DNA from: Pseudarthrobacter cellobiosi
GTDB taxonomy: Bacteria; Actinomycetota; Actinomycetes; Actinomycetales; Micrococcaceae
Assembly (NCBI RefSeq): GCF_023913755.1
Contig: NZ_JAMXBJ010000041.1
Location: 62,001-126,000, forward strand
DNA length: 64,000 bases
Direction: 5' to 3'
Shown: positions 34,961 to 44,239 of the stretch, in pieces
How the letters are laid out: each line of letters starts with the position of its first letter
Numbering within the stretch: position 1 is the first letter of the stretch
The notes under the pieces: model-generated
The model's input: the letters and a program-made list of their open reading frames with translations, nothing else
Told to the model about the DNA's origin: nothing
Database searches by the model: none
Position numbers and translations under genes: made by a program

Positions 34961-36084
34961 AGGCCGGGCAGCACGTCCCGGGCCTCGCGCGGATCCATGC
35001 CGGTGGCCTCCAGGAGGTCCACCATGAGTGGCCGGAACAGCATCACCACAGTCTCACCCTCAAGCCGCTCGACCTCCAGCAATTTGGGGTGCAGCCGCAG
35101 CGCGATCTCGCTGAAGTCCTGCCGGGCCGTCCGAAGATGGGCGCGGCGCACGCCGTCGTGCGTTTCCGCCAGGCCGAGCGACAGTTCATCAATCGCGGCC
35201 GCGGTTTCCTGGAGCACATCGGCAATGTTCGCGGTGGCGTTGTCTGAAAGCGCGGCGTGGTTGATGGCGCTGGTGAGCCTGCGCGCGAAGACGCGGCTGT
35301 TCCTGAGCGCAAGGTCGATGAAGTCAAGGGAATTCTCAAGCCGGTCCAGCTCGTCGCGGTGCCGGCGGTGGGCCGGCGCGAGCGTGGCCACCTCGCCGGA
35401 AGCGCGCAGGGAATGGCGCATCGCGTCCACGAGGGGCTGGCAGTTCCGGCCGCGGATCAGCGCGTGCCAGGCCTGCGTGGAGTCGCTCTCGGTCAGGGCG
35501 TTGGCGCATTCCCGCAGCACTTCGGCCAGTTCGTGGAGCAGCTTCCGGACATCCTTGCGGGGTTCCCGGCGCGGATCCTTCGGAATCAGGATGGTCACCA
35601 GGAGGGCGAAGAGGCCACCCACCACGGCGTCCAGACTGCGGGTGAACGGCCCGCCATCCGGCGCCGGCAGCAGCACCACCAGCAAGGATTGCAGCCCCAG
35701 TTGCGTGGTGAAGATGTTGCCGCTGTCCAGGAAGCGGGCCAGCAGGATGGAGAACAGAAGCACGACGGCGGCCTGCCAGATTCCGCTGCCCAGCCAGTGC
35801 AGCAGCAGATCACCCACGGCGATCCCGATGGTGCAGCCGAGGCCCACCTCCATTACCCGGCGCAGCCGCGGGTCACGCGAGAAGCCCAGGGCGATCAGTG
35901 ACGATGTGGCCGCGAAGAGGGGACCGGAGTGCCCCAGGACGTACTCGGCGAAGGCGTACGCCCCCACCGCGCACGCGGTCATCTGGACGGCGGGGACCAG
36001 GGAGTTCCGGCTCCGGACCAGGCCGGTGCGGATGCGTCCGCGCAGGAATCGCCTGCTTGCTGAGAGTCCTGCTGCTGCGGCCAT
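34957..36084 (-). CDS. FUSC/aromatic acid exporter-like membrane protein
   Basis: A 375-residue protein. The N-terminal half holds about five or six membrane segments (for example YAFAEYVLGHSGPLFAATSS and AVVLLFSILLARFLDSG). The C-terminal half is a long helical cytoplasmic domain (about residues 165-375). The pattern of a small hydrophobic loop followed by LLVVLLPAPDGGPFTRSLDA suits the FUSC or ArAE families. Substrate unknown. The ATG at 36084 is chosen; the upstream open frame overlaps non-coding DNA. Divergent from pstS. Confidence 0.78.
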   Translation of the reverse strand: MAAAAGLSASRRFLRGRIRTGLVRSRNSLVPAVQMTACAVGAYAFAEYVLGHSGPLFAATSSLIALGFSRDPRLRRVMEVGLGCTIGIAVGDLLLHWLGSGIWQAAVVLLFSILLARFLDSGNIFTTQLGLQSLLVVLLPAPDGGPFTRSLDAVVGGLFALLVTILIPKDPRREPRKDVRKLLHELAEVLRECANALTESDSTQAWHALIRGRNCQPLVDAMRHSLRASGEVATLAPAHRRHRDELDRLENSLDFIDLALRNSRVFARRLTSAINHAALSDNATANIADVLQETAAAIDELSLGLAETHDGVRRAHLRTARQDFSEIALRLHPKLLEVERLEGETVVMLFRPLMVDLLEATGMDPREARDVLPGL

Positions 36085-36188
36085 GCCTTCCAGTCTATTT
36101 GCCGCCCGGGCACCTAAGGCCGAAAGTGTGACGTGCGCAATGGTGACGCTGCAGTTGTAAGCCAATATGCCGCCGTCGTTAATCTTCT

Positions 36189-36218
36189 GTTCACCTGTGG
36201 CCGCCCATCCCGTTACCT
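36189..36218 (+). promoter_or_regulatory. Candidate PHO box upstream of pstS
   Basis: GTTCACCT (36189-36196) and GTTACCT (36212-36218) lie 23 bases apart, roughly two turns, with a weaker GCCGCCC unit between. Actinobacterial PhoP boxes are direct repeats of GTTCACC-like units about 11 bases apart. The site is 100-130 bases before the pstS start, the expected place. The match is imperfect. Confidence 0.45.
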
Positions 36219-36317
36219 GCGGCCCATAGATTCGTTGAAGGTACAGAACGTACGCATCGCGCTGCAGGGCGTCTCCGGTCCTGCCGCCGCTGAATATCCC
36301 TGGAAGGGGTACATCTA

Positions 36318-37439
36318 GTGAAGGCACTTCGTTTCGGCCGCCACGCGGCTATCGCTGTAATCGCAGCCGGCGCACTCGCGCTCACCGCCTGCGGTTCAGA
36401 TAACGCCACGGGCAACACGCCTGCAGGCAACCAGACTTCTGCCGGCCCCAAGGTCACCGGCACGCTGACCGGCATCGGAGCATCCTCCACCGGCGCAGCC
36501 ATGGACGCCTGGAAGGCCGGCTTCGCCGCTGCCAACCCCGGCGCCACCGTGCAGTACTCCCCGGACGGTTCCGGCGCAGGCCGCAAGGCAATCATCGACG
36601 GCTCGGCCCAGTTCGCCGGCTCCGATGCGTACCTCAAGGATGAAGAGCTGGCCAGCTCCAAGGCCAAGTGCGGCCCGGAAGGCGCCATGAACATCCCCGT
36701 CTACATCTCCCCGATCGCTGTGGCCTTCAACGTCCCCGGCATCACCGAGCTGAAGCTTGACGCAACCACCGTGGCCAAAATCTTCCGCGGCGAGATCGCC
36801 AACTGGAAAGACCCCGCCATCGCCGCCCTGAACTCGGGCGTCAGCCTCCCGGACCTGAAGGTCACCCCGGTGAACCGCTCTGACGATTCCGGTACCACCA
36901 CCAACTTCACCGAGTACCTTGCTGCTGCTGCTGCGGATGTTTGGACCGACAAGGCTGCCGGCATCTGGCCCGCAACCCTGCAGGGCGAAAACGCCAAGGG
37001 CACCTCCGGTGTTGTCAAGACCGTCACCGACACCCCGGGCGCCGTGACCTACGCGGATGACTCCGCTGTGGGCGGCAAGCTGGGCACCGCCTCCATCAAG
37101 GTGGGCGAGGAATTCGTCAAGATCTCCGCCGAAGCCGCTGCCAAGGCTGTTGAAGCCGGCAAGCCCGTCGAAGGCCGCTCCGCCACCGACGTTGCCATCA
37201 AGCTGGACCGCAAGACCACGGCATCAGGCGCCTACCCGATCGTCCTGGTTTCCTACCACGTTGTCTGCACCACCTACGACAAGCAGGAAACCGTTGACCT
37301 CGTCAAGGCCTTCGAAAGCTACGTAGTTTCCGACGCTGGCCAGAAGACGGCTGCTGATTCCGCGAAGTCCGCGCCGCTCTCCTCGGCCCTCGCCGAGAAG
37401 GCCGTCAAGGCCATCGAATCCATCAAGGTCAAGTCCTAG
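36318..37439 (+). CDS. pstS: Phosphate-binding lipoprotein PstS
   Basis: Periplasmic-side phosphate receptor of the PstSCAB ABC importer. The 373-residue protein has a signal peptide ending in the lipobox ALTACGS (Cys about residue 25), so it is membrane-anchored. Phosphate-binding loops include GIGASSTGAAMDAW, DGSGAGRKAIIDGSAQFAGS and RSDDSGTTTNF. The GTG at 36318 follows GGAAGGGG. A stem-loop at 37458-37491 separates it from pstC, which fits higher expression of the receptor than of the transporter. Confidence 0.96.
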   Translation: MKALRFGRHAAIAVIAAGALALTACGSDNATGNTPAGNQTSAGPKVTGTLTGIGASSTGAAMDAWKAGFAAANPGATVQYSPDGSGAGRKAIIDGSAQFAGSDAYLKDEELASSKAKCGPEGAMNIPVYISPIAVAFNVPGITELKLDATTVAKIFRGEIANWKDPAIAALNSGVSLPDLKVTPVNRSDDSGTTTNFTEYLAAAAADVWTDKAAGIWPATLQGENAKGTSGVVKTVTDTPGAVTYADDSAVGGKLGTASIKVGEEFVKISAEAAAKAVEAGKPVEGRSATDVAIKLDRKTTASGAYPIVLVSYHVVCTTYDKQETVDLVKAFESYVVSDAGQKTAADSAKSAPLSSALAEKAVKAIESIKVKS

Positions 37440-37457
37440 TACCTGTCCCTGAACCAC

Positions 37458-37491
37458 GTTCCCCGCCACGCCGAAAGGCGGGGCGGGGAAC
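37458..37491 (+). terminator. Stem-loop between pstS and pstC
   Basis: 15-base arms (37458-37472 and 37477-37491) pair with one mismatch around a GAAA tetraloop; the outer ten pairs (GTTCCCCGCC / GGCGGGGAAC) are perfect. It starts 18 bases after the pstS stop and is followed by only three T residues. This suggests partial termination or mRNA 3'-end protection rather than a full stop. Confidence 0.7.
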
Positions 37492-37541
37492 TTTGGCTTG
37501 TAAGCTCGATTTAGGCACCGCCCACAACCGAAGGGTCTGGA

Positions 37542-38474
37542 ATGACCGCCACCCCCCTGAGTAGTTCCCAGGGCGCAGGCCGCGCCGGGGATAAGATCTT
37601 TTCCGGCGCCGCCCTGACCGCCGGGTGCCTCATCCTCGCCGTCTTGTTCGGCGTGGCCCTCTTCCTCGTTGTCCAGGCCATTCCGGCGCTCACCGCCCCG
37701 GCCGCCGAGATCCAGGGCGGCGAAGGCTTCTTCGCCTACATCTGGCCGATCGTTATCGGCACCCTCGTCGCAGCCGTCATCGCACTGGTGATCGCAACTC
37801 CCATCGCCATTGGCGTGGCCCTGTTCATCTCCCACTTCGCCCCGCGCGGAATCGCGTCCGGCCTTGGCTACGTGGTGGACCTCCTGGCCGCCATCCCGTC
37901 GGTGGTTTACGGTGCCTGGGGCGCGGCGTTCCTCGCCAAGGAAATCTCCCCCGCCTACAACTGGCTGGCCGAGAACACGGGCTGGCTGCCCATCTTCCAA
38001 GGTCCCGCCTCTGCCACCGGCAAAACCATCCTGACCGCGGGCATTGTGCTCTCGGTGATGGTCCTGCCGATCATCACGTCCCTGAGCCGCGAAATCTTCC
38101 TGCAGACGCCCAAGCTCCATGAGGAAGCCGCCCTGGCCCTCGGCGCCACGCGCTGGGAAATGATCAAAATGTCGGTCCTGCCGTTCGCCCGTCCGGGCAT
38201 CATCAGCGCCGTCATGCTGGGCCTGGGCCGTGCTCTGGGCGAGACCATGGCAGTTGCCCTGGTCCTCTCCTCCGGTGCCCTGACAGCCAGCCTGATCACG
38301 TCCGGCAATCAGACCATCGCCGCGGAGATCGCCCTGAACTTTCCCGAAGCGAGCGGCCTGAAGGTCAGCACGCTCATCGCCGCAGGCCTGGTCCTGTTTG
38401 TGATCACCCTAGGCGTGAACATGATCGCCCGCTGGATCATCACCCGGCACAAAGAATTCTCGGGAGCCAACTAA
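37542..38474 (+). CDS. pstC: Phosphate ABC transporter permease PstC
   Basis: A 310-residue inner membrane permease with about six transmembrane segments. The EAA loop that contacts PstB is EEAALALGATRWEMIKMSVL. The characteristic periplasmic loop region includes IPSVVYGAWGAAF. It starts after AAGGGTCTGGA, 102 bases behind pstS, and its stop abuts the pstA start. Confidence 0.95.
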   Translation: MTATPLSSSQGAGRAGDKIFSGAALTAGCLILAVLFGVALFLVVQAIPALTAPAAEIQGGEGFFAYIWPIVIGTLVAAVIALVIATPIAIGVALFISHFAPRGIASGLGYVVDLLAAIPSVVYGAWGAAFLAKEISPAYNWLAENTGWLPIFQGPASATGKTILTAGIVLSVMVLPIITSLSREIFLQTPKLHEEAALALGATRWEMIKMSVLPFARPGIISAVMLGLGRALGETMAVALVLSSGALTASLITSGNQTIAAEIALNFPEASGLKVSTLIAAGLVLFVITLGVNMIARWIITRHKEFSGAN

Positions 38475-39587
38475 ATGTCCTCCACTCTTACCCCCGTGCG
38501 CAGTAAGCGTTCAGCCCTCACCAAAGGCCAGCTACCCAAGTACGCGCCGTACGTTGTCCTGGGACTCGCGCTCATCGTGGGCGCCGCAATCCTGGCACTG
38601 ATCGGATTCAATGCCTTTGGCTGGGGCCTCGTCTCGGCCATCCTCTTCACTGCCGGCCTGGTGGGCTGGAGCGCCGCGGTGGAAGGCTCCCGCAAGGCCA
38701 AGGACAAGCTGGCCACCTGCCTGGTGGTGGGCTCGTTCCTGGTCGCGCTGCTCCCACTGATCTCCGTGATCTGGACGGTGCTGGTCAACGGAGTCCCCGG
38801 CCTCATCGCCCCGGGCTTCCTCACCAGCTCCATGAACGGCGTCACGGGCGTCTACGACAATAAGGCTGTTGAAGAGGGCGCCCCCGTTATCGGTGGCATC
38901 TACCACGCCCTGTTGGGTACCATCCAGATCACGCTGGTAGCCACCGTGATCTCCGTGCCCGTCGGACTGCTGACCGCCATTTACCTGGTGGAGTACGGCC
39001 ACGACGGCCGTTTGGCCCGTGCCATCACGTTCTTTGTGGACGTTATGACCGGCATCCCGTCCATCGTGGCCGGCCTGTTCGCCGCAGCGTTCTTCTTCGC
39101 CGTGGTGGGGCCCGGCACCAAAACCGGTGCCGTCGCCGCCGTCGCGCTTTCGGTCCTGATGATTCCTGTCGTGGTGCGTTCCAGCGAGGAAATGCTCAAG
39201 ATCGTCCCCAACGAACTGCGCGAAGCGGCCTACGCGTTGGGTGTGCGTAAGTGGCGCACCATCCTCAAGGTGGTTATCCCGACGGCGATCTCCGGCATCG
39301 CGTCCGGCGTCACCTTGGCGATCGCCCGCGTTATCGGTGAGACTGCGCCCATCCTGGTCACCGCCGGGTTTGCCACCAGCATCAACAACAACGTGTTCGG
39401 CGGCTGGATGGCCTCGCTACCCACGTTCATCTACACGCAGATCCTGAACCCCACCTCACCGGCCAACCCGGACCCGTCCTCGCAGCGGGCCTGGGGCGCC
39501 GCCCTGGTGCTGATCATCCTGGTGATGGTGCTGAACCTTGGCGCCCGGCTGATCGCCAGGACCTTTGCCCCCAAGACCGGCCGGTGA
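38475..39587 (+). CDS. pstA: Phosphate ABC transporter permease PstA, N-terminally extended
   Basis: A 370-residue permease with the EAA loop LREAAYALGVRKWRTILKVV and the PstA-type MTGIPSIVAGLFAAAFFF. It is about 70 residues longer than E. coli PstA because of an N-terminal extension with two extra hydrophobic segments (about residues 25-45 and 48-66) before the usual first segment. It starts directly after the pstC stop. Confidence 0.94.
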   Translation: MSSTLTPVRSKRSALTKGQLPKYAPYVVLGLALIVGAAILALIGFNAFGWGLVSAILFTAGLVGWSAAVEGSRKAKDKLATCLVVGSFLVALLPLISVIWTVLVNGVPGLIAPGFLTSSMNGVTGVYDNKAVEEGAPVIGGIYHALLGTIQITLVATVISVPVGLLTAIYLVEYGHDGRLARAITFFVDVMTGIPSIVAGLFAAAFFFAVVGPGTKTGAVAAVALSVLMIPVVVRSSEEMLKIVPNELREAAYALGVRKWRTILKVVIPTAISGIASGVTLAIARVIGETAPILVTAGFATSINNNVFGGWMASLPTFIYTQILNPTSPANPDPSSQRAWGAALVLIILVMVLNLGARLIARTFAPKTGR

Positions 39588-39665
39588 AATTTTTTCAGCA
39601 GGCCATTCCGGTCCTCGCGGCCAAACCCTAGACTTCAATCCATACCCAGCAAGTGAAGGAACACC

Positions 39666-40445
39666 ATGTCTAAGCGCATCGACGTCAAAGACCTGAACGT
39701 GTACTACGGCGATTTTCTGGCCGTGGAGGATGTCAGCATCAACATCGAGGCCAAGTCCGTAACGGCCTTCATCGGTCCCTCAGGCTGTGGCAAGTCCACG
39801 TTCCTGCGCACCCTGAACCGCATGCACGAGGTTTTGCCAGGCGCCCGCGTCGAAGGCGAAGTCCTGATGGACGGCGACAACCTCTACGGCCCCGGCGTGG
39901 ACCCCGTGACGGTGCGTTCGCAGATCGGCATGGTCTTCCAGCGGCCCAACCCGTTCCCCACGATGTCCATCCGCGACAACGTGCTGGCCGGCGTGAAGCT
40001 GAACAACAAGAAGATCTCCAAGGGCGAGGCCGACGTCCTCGTGGAGAGGTCCCTGCAGAGCGCCAACCTTTGGAACGAGGTCAAGGACCGCTTGGAGAAG
40101 CCCGGATCCGGCCTGTCAGGCGGCCAGCAGCAGCGCCTCTGCATCGCCCGTGCCATTGCGGTGGAACCGCAGGTGATCCTCATGGACGAGCCGTGCTCCG
40201 CGCTGGACCCGATCTCCACGCTGGCCATCGAGGACCTTATCAACGATCTCAAGGACCAGTACACCGTGGTGATCGTGACCCACAACATGCAGCAGGCCGC
40301 CCGCGTTTCGGAAAAGACGGCGTTCTTCAACATCGCCGGTACCGGCAAGCCGGGCAAGCTGATCGAATACGGGAACACCCAGACCATTTTCAACAACCCC
40401 ACAGTGAAGGCCACCGAGGACTACGTCTCCGGCCGCTTCGGATAA
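39666..40445 (+). CDS. pstB: Phosphate ABC transporter ATPase PstB
   Basis: A 259-residue ATPase with Walker [11 protein letters not shown]-loop [14 protein letters not shown], signature [14 protein letters not shown], Walker [14 protein letters not shown] and the switch His in [14 protein letters not shown]. This is a complete, normal-length PstB. No phoU follows; the locus ends in a large palindrome and meets the pit gene from the opposite strand. Confidence 0.97.
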   Translation: MSKRIDVKDLNVYYGDFLAVEDVSINIEAKSVTAFIGPSGCGKSTFLRTLNRMHEVLPGARVEGEVLMDGDNLYGPGVDPVTVRSQIGMVFQRPNPFPTMSIRDNVLAGVKLNNKKISKGEADVLVERSLQSANLWNEVKDRLEKPGSGLSGGQQQRLCIARAIAVEPQVILMDEPCSALDPISTLAIEDLINDLKDQYTVVIVTHNMQQAARVSEKTAFFNIAGTGKPGKLIEYGNTQTIFNNPTVKATEDYVSGRFG

Positions 40446-40472
40446 GCCCCAGCCGCTCCCCAGCCACAAATA

Positions 40473-40538
40473 CGCATCGATTGCTCCGGCAGCGCCCTTT
40501 TGACAGCTCAGAAGGGCGCTTTTGGAGCAGTCGATGCG
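40473..40538. terminator. Bidirectional palindrome between pstB and pit
   Basis: Outer arms CGCATCGATTGCTCC (40473-40487) and GGAGCAGTCGATGCG (40524-40538) pair with one mismatch. Inner arms GCGCCCTTTT and AGAAGGGCGC (about 40492-40519) pair around an AGCT centre. The whole 66-base element separates two convergent phosphate-uptake genes and probably stops both transcripts. Confidence 0.7.
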
Positions 40539-40554
40539 GCGTTAAAGCTTGCGC

Positions 40555-41568
40555 TCAGCCCGCCAAAGGTGACATCGCCAGGGCCAGCACGAACGCCCCG
40601 GAGGCGGTTGCCACGGGGGTCAGGACCCACAGCCCCAGAATCCGGATAACCAGCTTCCTGTTTGTCACGGAGAAGTTCTGGTTCTCGCCGGCGCCCAGCA
40701 CGGCGGACGTCACGGTGTGGGTGGTGGACACAGGCCAGTGCAGTCCGATGGCGCCCACGAACAGGATCAACGCGCTGAAGATCTGGGCCACGGAGCCCCG
40801 CAGCGGGTCAACCCGGGTGATTTTGTAGCCGATGGTTTGGGAGATCCGCCAGCCGCCGAAAAGCGTTCCCACCGTGATCATCACCGCTGAGAGCAGCGCC
40901 ACCCACATGGGCATAGTGCCGTCGTCGGAATATCCAGCCGCCAGCAGCGCCAGCAGCAGTACGGCACTGATCCGCTGGCCGTCCTGCAGGCCGTGACCGA
41001 ATGCTACGGCGCCGGCGGCGATGGACTGGCTGCGGCGGAAGCGCTGGTTGATCACGCTGGGCTGAGTGTAGCGCGCCGCCCACGTGACCGGCAGAACCAG
41101 CAGGAACGCGCCGCTGTACGCAACCAGCGGCGACAGAAGCAATGGCAATACCACCTGGAACAGAAGTGACTGGTCTACCCCGCCAACTCCGGGGCCACCC
41201 ACGGCAAGGCTGGCCAGACCAGCGCCGCCCAGCCCCCCCACCAGGGCATGGGTGGAGGACGCCGGGATACCGCGCCACCACAGCAGGACGCCCCAGACGC
41301 AGGCGCTCGCGAGCCCTGCAACCAGGATGCTAAGGCCGCTGGTGCCCTCTGGAAGGCTGATCCAGGTCTGGCTGATGGTGACCGCCAGGCTGGCGCTGAG
41401 CAGGGCGCCCAGGAAGTTGAAGAAGGCCGCGAGCAGCACGGCCACGCTTGGCGTGAGCGCCCGGGTGCGGACCGCCAGGGCAGCGGACGTGGAGGCGTCC
41501 CTGAAACCGTTCAGGAAGGCAAATCCCGCGGCCAGCAGAACCACGGTGGCGAAGATGGCTGCGGTCAC
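40555..41568 (-). CDS. pit: Low-affinity inorganic phosphate transporter, Pit family
   Basis: A 337-residue membrane protein with about ten hydrophobic segments and the two PHO4-family repeats. The first is FLNGFRDASTSAALAVRTRA; the second includes AVAFGHGLQDGQRISAVLLL, with STTHTVTSAVLGAG and PASSTHALVGGLGGAGLAS as the conserved loops. The canonical NGxNDxAN is changed to NGFRDAST. The GTG at 41568 lies one base after the DUF47 stop, so the two are translationally coupled. Confidence 0.9.
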   Translation of the reverse strand: MTAAIFATVVLLAAGFAFLNGFRDASTSAALAVRTRALTPSVAVLLAAFFNFLGALLSASLAVTISQTWISLPEGTSGLSILVAGLASACVWGVLLWWRGIPASSTHALVGGLGGAGLASLAVGGPGVGGVDQSLLFQVVLPLLLSPLVAYSGAFLLVLPVTWAARYTQPSVINQRFRRSQSIAAGAVAFGHGLQDGQRISAVLLLALLAAGYSDDGTMPMWVALLSAVMITVGTLFGGWRISQTIGYKITRVDPLRGSVAQIFSALILFVGAIGLHWPVSTTHTVTSAVLGAGENQNFSVTNRKLVIRILGLWVLTPVATASGAFVLALAMSPLAG

Positions 41569-41569
41569 C

Positions 41570-42187
41570 TCAGGATTCCTTGACGATGATGCTGCCCACC
41601 TGGGTGGCAATGCGCCGCATGTCCTTGGTGACTTCCACCAGCTGGTTGGCGACGTCGCGGTTACGGGAATACTGCGCCCACTTCATGTCCCGGATCATGT
41701 CCGCCACCCAGACCCGGTGGGTCCGTTCCGCGCGTTTTGCGAGCCTGAGGATCTCGATCCAGTAGTCCTCGAGGTCGTCGAGGTTGTTCAGCCGGCGCAT
41801 GGCGTCCACCGTGAGTTCGGCCTGCCGGCTGATGACATCCACCTGGTCGGCGGCCCGCCGCGGCAGGCGGTCCAGCTGGTACAGGAAAACAAGTTCCGCG
41901 GCGCCGTCCAGCTTCTCGAGGGCCTCGTTGAGGTAGCGGGACAGCGCGTACATGTCTTCGCGGGGGAGCGGGTTCACAAAGCTGGTGCGCATGTGCGTGA
42001 GCAGGGCAAAGTGCAGCTCGGCCGATTTGGCTTCGTGGTTGTGCATGTCGTCCACGAGCTTGGCGTGCTCGGATGCGGGGACGCCAAGGATCTCTGCCAT
42101 GGTGGCGCTGGCATGAACAATTTGCTGGGCCATCTGGGACAGCAGGGTCAGCCCTGCGGGCTCCTGGGGAAAAAGGCGCAGCTTCAC
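41570..42187 (-). CDS. DUF47 (PhoU-like) Pit accessory protein
   Basis: A 205-residue all-helical PhoU-like protein, starting VKLRLFPQEPAGLTLLSQMA, with MHNHEAKSAELHFAL and SRYLNEALEKLDGAAELVFL typical of DUF47. These proteins pair with Pit transporters and modulate their activity. The GTG at 42187 matches the family start; 16 open codons upstream are untypical. It is upstream of pit in the same transcript. Confidence 0.88.
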   Translation of the reverse strand: MKLRLFPQEPAGLTLLSQMAQQIVHASATMAEILGVPASEHAKLVDDMHNHEAKSAELHFALLTHMRTSFVNPLPREDMYALSRYLNEALEKLDGAAELVFLYQLDRLPRRAADQVDVISRQAELTVDAMRRLNNLDDLEDYWIEILRLAKRAERTHRVWVADMIRDMKWAQYSRNRDVANQLVEVTKDMRRIATQVGSIIVKES

Positions 42188-42454
42188 GTTGGGATACCGG
42201 TCTCCGGGGATGTACAGGGGTCGGGGGCCGCCCACTTGTAACTTGACGCAGGCCAGCAGCTGTGTTGATTCTACCGGCCCGTGTCTTCAGCCTGTAAACA
42301 GGCAGAAAAATGGTGCCGAACCGGATACGCCTCTCGGCGGTAGGCCGCTCTAGGCGGCTAATTGTTGAAGCCCGGGGGTTTCGCGGCTCGACACCAGTTT
42401 CAGTGTTCTACGTTGCTTGGCCCAAGTCAACATTGACAGATCGGCGCCGGTGGT

Positions 42455-43114
42455 TCAGTCGAGCTCGCCCAGGCGCCAGGCATTTGCCGCGTGTTCAAGG
42501 TCCTCGGCCGTCTTCACGAGCTGGTGCGAGTTGCGTGTGAGCTTGCTCGCGTGGGCCTCGTTGCCGAGCTCGGCGCCGTCGGCAATCGTCGCCTGGCCCA
42601 GCGCCACCACGCGGCAGAACGCGGCGGAACGCTCCAGCGCGACGTCGAACTCGCCGTCGAACGCCCCGGAGAGAATGGCGTCAGCCATGGCCCGCATTTC
42701 CTCGGCTCCCGGCGGTTCAGCGGCGCCGGCCACCACGTTGGAAACCTGCGCCGTGTCCTTGCCCGCGCGGAAATAGACCGAGATCCGTTCCGGGTCCTGG
42801 ACAGTGGCGGCGCGCAGGGCGTACAGCCGCCAGAGGGCGCCGGGAAGCGAACGCGCCGGGCTTTCGGCCCACATCTCCGCGATGGCCTCCAGTCCCTGTT
42901 CGTCCGTCAGCTTGACCAGGCGTTCGGTGATGACGGGATCGTCGCTGACGCGTCCGTGGCGCACCAGTGCCTGGGCGGCGAGGTGGGCGGCCTCGGAGAC
43001 GCGCGCAGGATCGGGGCCGCCTGCGAACGGCTCAAAGTCGATGGGGGCGAACGGCTTGGGCTTGTGATGCCGGTTGGCTCCGCCGTAGTGACTGGGTCCT
43101 GCTTGTTCGCTCAT
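42455..43114 (-). CDS. Conserved actinobacterial protein of unknown function
   Basis: A 219-residue soluble, mostly helical protein starting MSEQAGPSHYGGANRHHKPK. Central motifs include HLAAQALVRHGRVSDDPVIT and ESPARSLPGALWRLYALRAA. I recognise it as a conserved family in Arthrobacter relatives but no function is known to me. The ATG at 43114 is chosen because 43 codons upstream lack a ribosome site. About 220 bases after it (42236-42454) hold no recognisable feature. Confidence 0.65.
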   Translation of the reverse strand: MSEQAGPSHYGGANRHHKPKPFAPIDFEPFAGGPDPARVSEAAHLAAQALVRHGRVSDDPVITERLVKLTDEQGLEAIAEMWAESPARSLPGALWRLYALRAATVQDPERISVYFRAGKDTAQVSNVVAGAAEPPGAEEMRAMADAILSGAFDGEFDVALERSAAFCRVVALGQATIADGAELGNEAHASKLTRNSHQLVKTAEDLEHAANAWRLGELD

Positions 43115-43319
43115 GCCCCCCACGCTACTCCTGTGCCGCGCGGGAAATCGAGTACTGTTCGCAGCCAGGATGGACCTTACCAGCGCCGGTGACGCTGCGC
43201 GGAATTCGGAACATACGACGGCGGCGGACAACCTGCGTGCCAAAGCCGCCCCGTGTGTGGGGTAAAGTATTTTACGTCCAGAAATGGACTGGGCTGATCG
43301 GTCGTGTGACCGTCGGCTG

Positions 43320-43392
43320 GGGCCTTTAGCTCAGTTGGTAGAGCATCGGACTTTTAATCCGTGGGTCGTGGGTTCGATCCCCACAGGGCCCA
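43320..43392 (+). tRNA. tRNA-Lys (anticodon TTT)
   Basis: A complete cloverleaf. The acceptor stem GGGCCTT / AGGGCCC includes one G-T pair. The D arm is GCTC-AGTTGGTA-GAGC, and the anticodon loop CTTTTAA gives TTT. The T arm GTGGG-TTCGATC-CCCAC is perfect. The top of the anticodon stem has a T-T mismatch. CCA is not encoded (the sequence continues CCC). A hairpin terminator follows 10 bases later. Confidence 0.97.
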
Positions 43393-43402
43393 CCCGCGCG
43401 GA

Positions 43403-43429
43403 AGACCAGAGACAATTCGTCTCTGGTCT
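43403..43429 (+). terminator. Terminator after tRNA-Lys
   Basis: A perfect 11-base-pair stem, AGACCAGAGAC / GTCTCTGGTCT, with an AATTC loop, followed by TCTTT. It begins ten bases after the tRNA end. Confidence 0.85.
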
Positions 43430-43481
43430 TCTTTCGTTAAGCGCCCGCCCGAGGTGTTCGTCACTTTGCGAGGGAGCAAAC

Positions 43482-44216
43482 GTGGTTATCGCAGCTGTCG
43501 ATCCCAGTTCCACCGATATAACGCCCCTGATCCACCACCCGATCCTTTGGGCGGCTGCCGCGGGCGTCTTCGCAGTAGTCATCCTGCAGTCGGTCATCTA
43601 CTTCAAGGCCATCCGGAAAGCGGCGCCAGCCGTCGGTCTGACACCCGCCCAAGTCAACAGCTCGGTTCGCTCCGGAGCTGTGGCGGCCATCGGGCCGTCG
43701 CTGGCCGTGGCGCTGATTGCCATTTCCCTCCTTCCGCTGTTCGGTACACCGGCGGTACTCGCCCGCATTGGCCTGGTCGGATCGGCAGCGTTCGATGTCG
43801 CCGCTGCCGGCATCTCAGCCGGCACGCAGGGTGCCCAACTGGGCGGACCCACTTACACCCAGAAAATCTTCGCCCTCGCCTTCGCCGCCATGACCATCGG
43901 CGGCCTCGCCTGGATGCTCTCCGCGCTGATCCTCACGCCCATCTTGAGCAAGGGCGATGCGAAACTCCGCAAAGTTAATCCGGCGGTGATGGCCATCGTC
44001 CCGACGGCGGCGCTGCTGGGTGCCTTCTTTACACTCGCGTTCGCGGAGGTGGTCAAGTCTCCGGCCCACCTGGTCACCATGGTCGCCTCAGCGGCGGCGA
44101 TGGGCGTCTGCCTCCTGCTGTCCCACAGGCTTCGGCGCCCGTGGCTGCGTGAATGGGGACTGGGATTCTCCATCGTCGTGGCCCTCGCGGCCGCCTACTT
44201 CATGACCGCAGCCTGA
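43482..44216 (+). CDS. DUF5058-type membrane protein
   Basis: A 244-residue membrane protein with about seven hydrophobic segments, starting HPILWAAAAGVFAVVILQSV after a short lead. The stretches SVRSGAVAAIGPSLAVALIA and LARIGLVGSAAFDVAAAGIS match DUF5058, which occurs as one half of an uncharacterised two-component permease. The GTG at 43482 follows GAGGGAG. The next gene encodes the other membrane half, then an amidohydrolase, so the set probably imports and processes an N-acylated or peptide-like compound. Confidence 0.78.
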   Translation: MVIAAVDPSSTDITPLIHHPILWAAAAGVFAVVILQSVIYFKAIRKAAPAVGLTPAQVNSSVRSGAVAAIGPSLAVALIAISLLPLFGTPAVLARIGLVGSAAFDVAAAGISAGTQGAQLGGPTYTQKIFALAFAAMTIGGLAWMLSALILTPILSKGDAKLRKVNPAVMAIVPTAALLGAFFTLAFAEVVKSPAHLVTMVASAAAMGVCLLLSHRLRRPWLREWGLGFSIVVALAAAYFMTAA

Positions 44217-44239
44217 AAACCCCGAAAGGAGCCATTCTG

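Noticed and set aside
43284..43481. Coding extension of the DUF5058 gene through the tRNA
   Set aside because: The frame runs across a complete tRNA-Lys and its terminator; the GTG at 43482 with GAGGGAG is the real start.
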